Source of the DNA: Sphingomonas jatrophae
GTDB taxonomy: Bacteria > Pseudomonadota > Alphaproteobacteria > Sphingomonadales > Sphingomonadaceae
DNA length: 64,000 nt
Reading direction: 5' to 3'
NCBI RefSeq assembly: GCF_900113315.1
Contig: NZ_FOZG01000002.1
Span: 558,001-622,000, forward strand
A program made the translations under genes and the position numbers. The notes below the pieces were generated by a model, which saw only the letters and a list, made by a program, of their open reading frames with translations, searched no databases and had not been told where the DNA came from. Below are positions 34,104-43,055 of this stretch, one piece after another (within the stretch, counting starts at the first letter, position 1; each line of letters begins with the position of its first letter).

Positions 34104-37100
34104 TCACGACCCGCTCTCAAAAAAACGCCGGCAAAATTGGTGAGCCAGTCTGTCACGATAATTGAGGATGTTGTCCTCAACGGTAGCCACCTCGCAGGTT
34201 TCAGTTCCGCCATTTGCCGTACCGCGCAGGCCGCGGCCGACCATCTGCATGTAGCGGACTGGGCTAAACACTGGCCGAGAGATCAAAATCATGTCGGAGC
34301 GTGGGGCGTCGAATCCGGTGGTCAGCACGCTGTGGTTGCAAAGGACTCGTAATTCGCCCGACCGAAATCGACGTATGAAATGCTGGCGCGCGAGCCGATC
34401 GGTTTCGCCGCTGACCGCCCCTGCTGGGCAGCCGAGCAGATGGAGCTTCGCGGCCAGGAACTGAGCATGTTTGACCGAATTGGCGAACAACAGAACTGAA
34501 GACGCATTGCTGGCAAGCACACGCTTGACGATCTCGTCGTTGCGGTCGGGGTCGGCGCCGAGCTCCTCCATCACAGACTCAGGTAGCTCTCCATATTGCT
34601 CGAAGTGGCGGATGTCCGTGTCGGACAGCTCGAACGGGCGGTCGTAAGTGATTGGGCTGTAGGTGAGCGCCGACAGCACCTGACGCCTCCTCAGCTCATC
34701 ATAAAGACCCTCTTGGTCGGCAGGCAACCAGCGTCGATCAAACCGCGCCGCAAGACGCGCCGATTCATCGTCGTCGCGGCCGCGCCAAGGGGTGGCGCTA
34801 AGCCCGATCACCGGCGGCTCGTTCTCGCGCTCGGCTTCACCGCCGGTCTGCACATCAAGCCAACGCAACAACGAGCTGTAGCTCGGGGCAATTGCATGGT
34901 GACACTCGTCGATGACAACGATCCCGGGTTGGCTGAGCCAATCAAGGCTGTTGTGATCGAGCCGCGCGTTGAGCGTCTGGATACTTGCCACCACGACGAT
35001 CGCTTCACCGGCCTCGGGGGGCACCGGGCTGTTCTGGCCACCCCAGAGCCGGACCACGCGCAAATCCTCGCCTTCAACGCCGACGTTTGACCAGAGTTGG
35101 CGGAAGCATTGTACCGCCTGCTCGCACAGTTCGTCGGTTTGGGCGATCCATAAGGCGCTACGCTGACCGTCGCGATTGAGCACCAGGCGCACAACGGCCT
35201 CGGCGGCTACGCGCGTCTTGCCACCACCGGTCGGAAGGCTGACGACGGCGCGGCGACGGCCAAGACCTGACTCGAGCAGCGTTTCGAGACCGCCGAGAAT
35301 GTCCTGTTGATAGTCATGCAGCTCGGGCAGCGCCAATGGTCCGCCAACCAGCAGCTCCGCATCGCGACGCACCGAAGCGCTCGTGCCAAATTCGAGCGGA
35401 AAGCCGAGCTCGGTGACAAACTCGCGCGCGGCCGGGCCACCCCAACGTCCCGGCGGGTCGAGGCCCTCGGCGGTGAGCACGGCGGCAAGCTTGACCAAAA
35501 TCGTTGGCCCGAACACCGCCAACGCAAGTTCGGCAATGGCGCTGTCGCTAAGGCCAGTCTCTATGGCATCCACCACCGGCTCGGGCAGAATGGCCATGAG
35601 TGGCGTGGCGGTGCCGCCAACCGCACAGAGCAGGCGCGCCGGCAGTCCTTCAGCGGCGCGCACGGCGGCGCGGGCGTCGCGTGAGCGTGCCCCGCGAAGC
35701 TGGTTCAGCAGCGCCTCGACCTCGCCTTGCACCAAGCCGAAGGCAATCAGGCTGCGCAGCAACAACGCCCGACCCTCAATCCAGCTGAGCGCAAGAAAGC
35801 GCTGCCGGTCAATCATGATCAGACCGGTGCTGTCTTGGGCGATCGCGGGTTCGGAGACACGATGGCCGGCCTTTTCGACCAGGCCTTCGACCCAGACCGC
35901 ATCGGCGCGCTTGGCGGCGCGGCTAGTCAGGACATTGCTGAGCTCGGGAAAAATGTCGCGCAGCAGCAAGGGGGCGCCGAGCTGCGAGCCGGCCTCGACC
36001 TCGCTGTGCGCGTCAAGTTCGCGCGCGCCCGCATTGGCCCATCGCTCAGCGGCCGCGTTCGACAAGATGACGATGCGGCCGTCGTCGTCACTGGCCGCGA
36101 ATGGATTGTTGTCGGTCGCCACGAAAATCTCAGTTAGCGGCAACGGCCCGGCGCGCGTCGGCACCCGAGCTGGCACTTCCTGGTGTGCGCTCGCTTGCTC
36201 CCAAACCGGTCGCAACTCTGCGAACCCTTTTGACGCCCCCTCGAGGGCCGCGAACACCGCTTGCCAGAACGCGCCGCGCAACGCGGAGTCGAGCTCGTCG
36301 CGATCGCGCGCGATCCGGACGTCGACCTGAGCCGCTTGTGCCTCGAACAGCGGCAGCAAGGCCGGTGCCCCGGCTAATTGGGCAGCGGCGAAGGCCGAGA
36401 CCAGATCAATGTCGAGGCATTTCAGTCGGACTAGCGCGCTCCCGACAGCAAAGGTGCCGAACCGGAACAGCCAGAACATCAGCGGATGCGCAGCGGTCAG
36501 CGACGGATAATGGTCGCGTCGCGTGAGGTGGCCATAGCTGATCGCGGGCCATGGCGCAGGCTGCGCGGCCGGCCGGAAGCGGTCACGCTGACTGTTCGCC
36601 ATGCCCCCAAGCAAATGAAGGGTGAGCGCCGCGGCGTGGTCGGCGGGAAGCGACGGCAGTAGCCGCCAGCTGGAGGGCATCTTGATGTAATCGCGATCGA
36701 GGATGCCGACTTTGCCATATTGCGGATTGCCGGGCATTTTTGGCCAGCCGACCTGCTGCACCTTGTCCAGATAGGGCTTCATGTGCGCCCAGTTCAGGCC
36801 GGGCCACTCGCTCACCCATTCGCAGTCGGTCGGCCCGAACGGCGTCCAAAACTCGTCCGGCAGCCGCTCGCGGTGTGCGGCGTGATAGTCGGTGTCGAGC
36901 AGCAGTGCCGCAGCGATCCCCTTGCGTGCGTCCGGCGCGAGCGCGACCAACTCGTCGCGCGGCTTGAACTCACCGGAAACATTGCGGAACTGCAGTGAGC
37001 CAAGATGCGCCTCCTCGAAGAACTGGGTGGTCGCGGCGCGCGGCGCCTCGGCCAGATTGGCCCAAAAGGTCAGCCATAAGGCGGTTTCATCGCCCGACAC

Positions 37101-38876
37101 CGCGCTACCCAGCGATTGCTCGAGCAGCTGGCCCCAGACATCGTCAGACAGCACCTTGACGCCGAAAGTCGCGGTCAGCAGCTCATGGGCGCGCGCGTCT
37201 TCACCCACGGCCGACGCGACGGCGCTGAATCCGGCCGGCGTCAACGCCACCGGTGCCAGGATCGCCTGCGCCGGCGTCACCAGCCGCCCATCGACTGTCG
37301 GAACGATCCGCGCCTGCCGGATGCGCTGCAGCGGCATCAATTTGCGGACATTTACAATCTCGTCGACGAAATGGAGGAAGGCGACGGCGTTCGCCGGGTC
37401 AGCGGTCGCGGCAGCCTCCAGCCATTCAGTTTCGCCCCATGACCGTAGCGACGGGGTTGCCGCCTTGCCCGACCGCTCGGTGATTTCGCGCGCGAACGCT
37501 TCGAGCCGAGCCGCCCGGCGCCGGCCCGACTGGCAAGCGGTATGAACTAACTGGTCGCGCGTCCCGGTGGGCGCGAAGCCCGCCCACCAGCGCAGTGCTT
37601 CAGGCTCGACCAGCGGATGGCGACCGAGCGTCGCGGCTTGCTGCAGGTCACCCGCGCCGTCGGCGACGATCGCCCGGTTGATCAGCGCCGCCCAAAGCGG
37701 CTCAACAAGGGAAGCGGCGAGCTCGTCCTTGCGTTCGAGCTGGCGGGGCAGCGCCGAGATCGGCGCGCCCGGGTCGCCGGGTGTCGCCAACGCCGCTATA
37801 TTGGCTGCGATCAGCGCGGCTGCCTCGGCCATCAGGATAGTGTTCCACGGTCCGGCGATGACATTGGTGCGGTCGCTGTTCAGCTTCCACGGCGCATTGA
37901 GGATGCCAGCCGCGAATGTGTCGCTCTGCGTCGGAAAGAAGGCCCAGAACCGCCCGGCAATCTCGCGCGCGCCGAGCGGTACCGCCCAGGCGAGCGGCAC
38001 TTCCTCTCGCGCCTGCAGATGCTGGGCGTCGGACAGCGCCGAGGGATCGGTGACGCGAACCTTGGTCTGGAACAGCCGCCATCGGCTTTCGGTCGTGCCG
38101 TCATCGACGATAAAGATCTCACCCTCGCGCCGACGCGTGATCTTCCGGCGCAGCCCCGCGTCAGTTTCGAGGACGAGTTCGACATCGGCATCGAGGAAAA
38201 GGATGAACTCGGCGGGGAAGCTTGCCATTTCTTCGGAGAGCCGGTCGTAGACGTCAGGCTGCTCGATCGCCGCGGTCACAACGGTGGTCGCCCAGTCGAA
38301 CGCGCCATGGCGGCGCAGCGGCCCCTCAGGCGCCGCTGGATCTAGCACTTGCGCCAGGCGCATACCCGGCGCGCGCGCGTCAGCGGCGAGCCCGAGATGA
38401 TCGCGGATCTGCCCGCGGCACCAGACCGGATCGAAGCGCAGCCCGATCGAGCGGCTGACGAGGTCGACCTGCCCGCCCAATTTCAGCAGCGACTTGAAGC
38501 CGATCCCGAACCGGCCGATCTGGCCCGCGCGCTTCGACGAGCTGCGCGCGTTGAGGAGAGCGACAACTCCGTCCTGATCGATCGGCGCGCCGGTGTTCGC
38601 CGCCGCCAGACGCTTTCGGTCAAGCACCACCTCGATACGGCCGCGCTCCTCGCCGCCTTCGCCGATCGCGTCGGCGGCGTTCTGGACCAGCTCGAACAGC
38701 TGGCGATAGGCATAGCCGCCCGAGAGGACTTCGACCTCGGTCTCAAAATGCTCGTTCGCGTCGCGGGGCTGCGCGCTGTACGCCCGCAGGCGGCGATCGC
38801 ATTCATCGGCGACGAAAGCGGCGAGTGCGGCGAACGCGCCGCCCGGATTGGCTGACTCAACAGAAACCGACGCCAC
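34104..38876 (-). CDS. Sacsin-type GHKL ATPase fused to an SF2 (DEAD/DEAH-like) helicase
   Basis: This protein of about 1590 aa has an N-terminal Hsp90/sacsin-like ATPase with the N-box LFELVQNAADAIGEG (Glu62, Asn66, Asp69) and GRFGIGFKSLLKL (about 113-125). A middle region of about 1000 residues is unassigned. The C-terminal SF2 helicase has Walker A SLPTGGGKTRVAAE (near 1214), DECH in VVIDECHHAI, SATPWRG and motif VI QMVGRGLRG (near 1543). I prefer GTG at 38876 because GGGGGA lies just upstream; an ATG at 38981 would leave only 11 bp to the divergent gene. GHKL-helicase fusions occur in phage-defence contexts, and defence is the likely role (inference). Confidence 0.85.
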   Translation of the reverse strand: MASVSVESANPGGAFAALAAFVADECDRRLRAYSAQPRDANEHFETEVEVLSGGYAYRQLFELVQNAADAIGEGGEERGRIEVVLDRKRLAAANTGAPIDQDGVVALLNARSSSKRAGQIGRFGIGFKSLLKLGGQVDLVSRSIGLRFDPVWCRGQIRDHLGLAADARAPGMRLAQVLDPAAPEGPLRRHGAFDWATTVVTAAIEQPDVYDRLSEEMASFPAEFILFLDADVELVLETDAGLRRKITRRREGEIFIVDDGTTESRWRLFQTKVRVTDPSALSDAQHLQAREEVPLAWAVPLGAREIAGRFWAFFPTQSDTFAAGILNAPWKLNSDRTNVIAGPWNTILMAEAAALIAANIAALATPGDPGAPISALPRQLERKDELAASLVEPLWAALINRAIVADGAGDLQQAATLGRHPLVEPEALRWWAGFAPTGTRDQLVHTACQSGRRRAARLEAFAREITERSGKAATPSLRSWGETEWLEAAATADPANAVAFLHFVDEIVNVRKLMPLQRIRQARIVPTVDGRLVTPAQAILAPVALTPAGFSAVASAVGEDARAHELLTATFGVKVLSDDVWGQLLEQSLGSAVSGDETALWLTFWANLAEAPRAATTQFFEEAHLGSLQFRNVSGEFKPRDELVALAPDARKGIAAALLLDTDYHAAHRERLPDEFWTPFGPTDCEWVSEWPGLNWAHMKPYLDKVQQVGWPKMPGNPQYGKVGILDRDYIKMPSSWRLLPSLPADHAAALTLHLLGGMANSQRDRFRPAAQPAPWPAISYGHLTRRDHYPSLTAAHPLMFWLFRFGTFAVGSALVRLKCLDIDLVSAFAAAQLAGAPALLPLFEAQAAQVDVRIARDRDELDSALRGAFWQAVFAALEGASKGFAELRPVWEQASAHQEVPARVPTRAGPLPLTEIFVATDNNPFAASDDDGRIVILSNAAAERWANAGARELDAHSEVEAGSQLGAPLLLRDIFPELSNVLTSRAAKRADAVWVEGLVEKAGHRVSEPAIAQDSTGLIMIDRQRFLALSWIEGRALLLRSLIAFGLVQGEVEALLNQLRGARSRDARAAVRAAEGLPARLLCAVGGTATPLMAILPEPVVDAIETGLSDSAIAELALAVFGPTILVKLAAVLTAEGLDPPGRWGGPAAREFVTELGFPLEFGTSASVRRDAELLVGGPLALPELHDYQQDILGGLETLLESGLGRRRAVVSLPTGGGKTRVAAEAVVRLVLNRDGQRSALWIAQTDELCEQAVQCFRQLWSNVGVEGEDLRVVRLWGGQNSPVPPEAGEAIVVVASIQTLNARLDHNSLDWLSQPGIVVIDECHHAIAPSYSSLLRWLDVQTGGEAERENEPPVIGLSATPWRGRDDDESARLAARFDRRWLPADQEGLYDELRRRQVLSALTYSPITYDRPFELSDTDIRHFEQYGELPESVMEELGADPDRNDEIVKRVLASNASSVLLFANSVKHAQFLAAKLHLLGCPAGAVSGETDRLARQHFIRRFRSGELRVLCNHSVLTTGFDAPRSDMILISRPVFSPVRYMQMVGRGLRGTANGGTETCEVATVEDNILNYRDRLAHQFCRRFFESGS

Positions 38877-38992
38877 TTGTCCCCCAAAAAGTTCTAATTC
38901 CCCGAGCGCAATCTGGCGAAGTTTCCCGCCATTGTTAAGGTCATAACGGCTGTGTAGCGTCTGCTTTTGAGTTCGCGCCATCGATCAGCGCG
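38877..38992. promoter_or_regulatory. Short divergent promoter region
   Basis: If the preferred starts are used, about 116 bp separates the GHKL-helicase gene (minus) from the RecD-like gene (plus). It is A/T-richer than its surroundings (for example CATTGTTAAGGTCATAACGG at 38931-38950), fitting overlapping divergent promoters. No consensus boxes are claimed. Confidence 0.4.
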
Positions 38993-41900
38993 TTGGGGGG
39001 AGTGGCGGTTCTGGGCAGGGGCAATATTCGTCATCTTTCGGTGCGCGTGCCATGGCACGACAGCGGCTGGAACGGCCGCGTCTGCAACGACGTCCGCGCC
39101 AATTCGGCGTGTCTCGCGCTCAAGCGCACCGCCGAAAGTCGCGATGACGCCTATGAGACCGCATGCGCGGGCGAGGCGTTCGAAGAGCTCGATCGGCTGC
39201 CGCCCTGTCTCGCCGAGCGCGGCGCCTTCCTGTCGCCCTTCGGCCTGCCGCTCAGGACCGAACTCGACTATTCGCGCTACAGCGACGCACATCGCCATAT
39301 CCTGCCCCAGACGGTGCAGGTGCCGGCCTATGGCGGCGTGCTCACGCCCTATCGCTGGATGCTGCGCGAGCATGCCTGGCCGCTCGCCGAGGCGCACGGG
39401 ATCGATGCCGAAGAGGCGCGCGAGCCCAAAGAAGGCGAGGCCCCCGATCTCATCGTCCACACCGCCTGGGTGCAAGATTGCGACAATCAGGCGGCGCTTC
39501 TCGACGGCTTCAGCCGCAGCCTCTCGCCAACCGGCTCGCTCATCTTCTTCTACGCCAAGCAGACGCCGCTGACCGATTCCGGACGCCGCCAGATCGTCGC
39601 CGTCGCCAAGTTGGAGACGCTCGGCAGCGTCGGGGAGTATCCGTACGAAGGCGGCAAAGCCGCCGGACGGCTGCGGTCAATGATCTGGGAACGACCGTTT
39701 CAGCACTCACTGCGACCCGATCCCGACGGGGACGGCGCTTGGCTCGGCGGTGTCGTCCTACCCTATCACGCGCTGATCGCACAGGCGGCGACGCAGCCCG
39801 AGCTCGATCCCTCGCGCCTCGTCGCCGAAGTGCCCGAGGAAGCTTATGAGCAATTTCTCTACGGGACCGATCACGTCACTCATGGCAGCGCGATCACCGC
39901 GCTGCAGGCGGTGCGCGCTTCGCTCGAGGCGACCGCCGAGGTGCTGCCCGGGCCTTGGGCGCGGTACATCGCGTGGATCGATAACGAGCTGAGCGAGCTC
40001 TGGGCAATGCAAGGCCCGACGCCCGGCCTTGGCAGCGCGCTCTCATGCTTCGACCCCAATTTCAACGGCACTTTGTTCGCTCACGCCATCGCCGGCGAGC
40101 TCGAGGACGGGGCCGATCCCTGGCCGGTGGTCGACGCGATCTTCGCCGACACGCGCAAACCGCCCGAGGGCGCGCCACGCCTCACCTCGATGCAGCGCAA
40201 GCGCTGGCAGCACCTCCATCGCACCGATCCGCAAGGCGCGAAGATGCTGCGGCTGCTGGCCAGCTTCGAGCTCAGTCGCGACCAGGCGCAGGCGGCGTTC
40301 AATGGTGACGAGGTCGAGGCCATCCTGGCCAACCCCTATCGCCTTTACGAAGCGTCGCGCCTGACCGAGACGCCGATCAGCCTGACCACGGTTGACCGCA
40401 GCCTGTATCCATCCGACCCGAAATTGGTCCGGCCGTTGCTTCCCGACGATCTCGCGGTCGATCTGACCGAGCCCGAAGACCCGCTGCGGCTGCGCGCGCT
40501 GGTCATCGAAGCGCTCGAACGTGCGGCTGCTGCCGGCCACACGGTGCTGCCGGCCGCGCGAATCAATGCCGCCGTCGCCGAGCTGCCGTTGTCGGCGCCG
40601 GTCTCGGTCGACGCGACCGCGCTCGAGATCTGCGCCGACGACTTCGCGCCCGAAGTGGCGATCCTTAGCGAAGATGGCCCGACGCTCGCCCAGCTCGTGC
40701 GCTATGTCGGCACGCGCGACGTGCTTCGCCAGCATGTCGATGCGCGGGTGGCGAGCGGCGTCGCCACGATCGACTGGCGCACGTTGGTCGAGGCGCAATT
40801 TGGCGCGCCGGTCGCCGGCGATAGCGACGAACGCGCGGCGCAAGACGAGAAGATCAAGGCGCTCGCCGTGCTCGAGGCCAGCCGGATCTCGGTGCTGACC
40901 GGGCCGGCGGGCACCGGCAAGACGACGCTGCTCAAGATCTTCCTCGATCAGAAGAAGCTCGTCGGCAACGATGTCCAGTTGCTCGCCCCGACCGGGAAGG
41001 CGCGGGTACGTCTCGGGCAGCAAACCAAGCGTCCAGACAAGGCGCGCACGCTCGCGCAGTTCCTGCTCGAACATGGCCGCTACAACACCAAAACCGGCCA
41101 TTATGCGGTGATCGCCGATGGCCCGACGGCCGCGGTCACGACCTGCGTAGTCGATGAATGCTCGATGCTGACCGAGGATCAGTTGGCCGCCTTGTGCAGC
41201 GCGCTGCCCTTATCGGCGCGGCTGATCCTGGTCGGCGACCCGCAGCAGCTGCCGCCGATCGGCGCCGGCCGCCCGTTCGTCGACATCATCGCCCATCTGC
41301 GCAAGCAGCATGGCGGCGCGGGCCTCGCCGACCTCACCGTCAGCCGACGACAGGCAGCCGCAGGCCTGGTCCCTGCCCTCTCGCTTGCCGACGTCCAGCT
41401 CGCCAATCTGTTCTCCGGGCGTGCCGCCGAACCTGGCGAGGACGAGATCGTCGGGATCATCGACCAAGCGCAGGCGAGCGACCGCTTAAAGCTCGTCGAA
41501 TGGGACACGCCCGTGCAGCTGCGCGAGCAGTTGCTCGACGTCCTTGGCGACGAATTCGACGCCGAGCGCGACGCCCTCGAAGCGGAGATCGAACGCTCGC
41601 TCGGCGGGACGCCCAGCGGGAATCACATCTATTTCAACCGCGGCTGCGGCGAGCGCGCCGAGGCTTGGCAGATCCTCTCGGCGCACCGCAATATGGCCAG
41701 CGGCTCGGCCGAGCTCAATCGCTTCTTGAAGCAAACGATTCGCGCCGAGCGGCTGGCGACGGCTCGTCGTCGCGGTTACGGCTGGCGGATGATCGAGCCG
41801 CGCGGCGCCGATCAGATCACCTATGGCGACAAAGTCATCTGCCTGCGCAACCACCCGCGCAATCGCTGGAACAATGTCGACGGCAAGCGCAAGGGCTATC

Positions 41901-42730
41901 TCGCCAATGGCGAGGTCGGGATCGTCAATGGCGACGCGGGCAACTACAAACCGACCTACACCAAGGTCGAGTTCGCCTCTCAGCCCGGCGAAAGTTACAG
42001 CTTCCGCAAGAGCGACTTTTCAGAAGAAGGCAGCCCCTATCTCGAGCTCGCCTATGCAGTGACCGTTCACAAGGCTCAAGGCTCAGAGTTCGGCACGGTC
42101 ATCCTCGTGCTGCCACATAACAGCCGACTGCTGACCCGCGAGATGCTCTACACCGCCCTTACCCGGCAGAAGGAGCGCGTCTGGATTCTCCATCAAGGGC
42201 CGTTTGCGCACTACCTGCGGCTTCGCTCCGACTTCTTCTCCGAAACGAAACGGCGCTCGACAAATCTGTTCGGCGCACCCGACATGTACGACGCAGCCGT
42301 GACGAGCCCCGGCGGCGTCCGCACCGGTTGGCTGGCGGCTAATCTCATCCACGCCACCAAGCGCGGCGATCTCGTCAGCTCCAAATCCGAGCTGGTGATC
42401 GCCGACATCCTCTACGATCTCGAGCAGCACGGGCGGATCCGCTACAGTTTCGAAAAACCACTAACCGATGCATCGGGCGCGCTGCGACTCCCAGACTTTA
42501 CTGTCGAAAAGGACGCCGAGACGTGGTTTTGGGAGCATTGCGGCCTGATGGGTCAGCCGCAATATCGCGAGCGATGGGCGCGTAAGAAGAAATGGTATGA
42601 AGCGCAGGGGATCACGCCTTGGAGCGCAGACAATCCCGGTGGGCGGCTGATTGTGACCGAGGATAGCTTAGCGGGCGGCATTGATAGCGGGGCGATCACG
42701 AAGCTGGCCGTCGAACTGTTCGACAAATGA
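38993..42730 (+). CDS. RecD-like SF1 helicase with Cys-containing N-domain and C-terminal PD-(D/E)XK-like nuclease
   Basis: This 1245-aa protein has three parts. Residues 1-380 begin with HLSVRVPWHDSGWNGRVC and carry cysteines at 31, 40, 58 and 72; I cannot assign this region to a named fold. Residues about 620-1060 are a RecD/Dna2-type SF1B helicase: Walker A GPAGTGKTTLLK (near 636), VVDECSML, VGDPQQLPPIGAG and AVTVHKAQGSEF. Residues about 1125-1190 look like a PD-(D/E)XK nuclease (SELVIADILYDL, LPDFTV, FWEHCG). The TTG at 38993 is the outermost start; GTG at 39002 is an alternative. It is divergent from the GHKL-helicase gene. Confidence 0.88.
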   Translation: MGGVAVLGRGNIRHLSVRVPWHDSGWNGRVCNDVRANSACLALKRTAESRDDAYETACAGEAFEELDRLPPCLAERGAFLSPFGLPLRTELDYSRYSDAHRHILPQTVQVPAYGGVLTPYRWMLREHAWPLAEAHGIDAEEAREPKEGEAPDLIVHTAWVQDCDNQAALLDGFSRSLSPTGSLIFFYAKQTPLTDSGRRQIVAVAKLETLGSVGEYPYEGGKAAGRLRSMIWERPFQHSLRPDPDGDGAWLGGVVLPYHALIAQAATQPELDPSRLVAEVPEEAYEQFLYGTDHVTHGSAITALQAVRASLEATAEVLPGPWARYIAWIDNELSELWAMQGPTPGLGSALSCFDPNFNGTLFAHAIAGELEDGADPWPVVDAIFADTRKPPEGAPRLTSMQRKRWQHLHRTDPQGAKMLRLLASFELSRDQAQAAFNGDEVEAILANPYRLYEASRLTETPISLTTVDRSLYPSDPKLVRPLLPDDLAVDLTEPEDPLRLRALVIEALERAAAAGHTVLPAARINAAVAELPLSAPVSVDATALEICADDFAPEVAILSEDGPTLAQLVRYVGTRDVLRQHVDARVASGVATIDWRTLVEAQFGAPVAGDSDERAAQDEKIKALAVLEASRISVLTGPAGTGKTTLLKIFLDQKKLVGNDVQLLAPTGKARVRLGQQTKRPDKARTLAQFLLEHGRYNTKTGHYAVIADGPTAAVTTCVVDECSMLTEDQLAALCSALPLSARLILVGDPQQLPPIGAGRPFVDIIAHLRKQHGGAGLADLTVSRRQAAAGLVPALSLADVQLANLFSGRAAEPGEDEIVGIIDQAQASDRLKLVEWDTPVQLREQLLDVLGDEFDAERDALEAEIERSLGGTPSGNHIYFNRGCGERAEAWQILSAHRNMASGSAELNRFLKQTIRAERLATARRRGYGWRMIEPRGADQITYGDKVICLRNHPRNRWNNVDGKRKGYLANGEVGIVNGDAGNYKPTYTKVEFASQPGESYSFRKSDFSEEGSPYLELAYAVTVHKAQGSEFGTVILVLPHNSRLLTREMLYTALTRQKERVWILHQGPFAHYLRLRSDFFSETKRRSTNLFGAPDMYDAAVTSPGGVRTGWLAANLIHATKRGDLVSSKSELVIADILYDLEQHGRIRYSFEKPLTDASGALRLPDFTVEKDAETWFWEHCGLMGQPQYRERWARKKKWYEAQGITPWSADNPGGRLIVTEDSLAGGIDSGAITKLAVELFDK

Positions 42731-42803
42731 TGAAGCGATCTTTTAGGAGGTGCAGCCAGCGGCTGGAAACGAGAGCTGTTGCTCAAGATGTGCTAGACTT
42801 AGA

Positions 42804-42959
42804 ATGTCGAAATTCTACGTCGATATCGACGAGCGCCTGCTTCCAGACCTGCAGACCGCGCCTGGATTAGAAAGCAGCCAGTCCGCTTGCCCCCAACACT
42901 TGGTCACTCAGGGCACTAACCCAGCTTGCCCGAAGCAGACACCTGTTCACGCTGTTTGA
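42804..42959 (+). CDS. Small open reading frame of doubtful status
   Basis: This 51-codon frame starts MSKFYVDIDERLLPDL and then loses any protein-like pattern. There is no good ribosome site. The first 16 residues look protein-like and could be the relict start of a larger gene. It lies in the 325-bp gap between the RecD-like and GHKL-nuclease genes, which otherwise holds nothing I can name. Confidence 0.2.
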   Translation: MSKFYVDIDERLLPDLQTAPGLESSQSACPQHLVTQGTNPACPKQTPVHAV

Positions 42960-43055
42960 TCAAGCCTTCTGCAACTCAGGCAGCGGCACTAAACGGCAAA
43001 AAGGGGATATCCCGATAGCCGCCCGTCGCGTGAGGCCCGGTAGCGAGGACGATCG

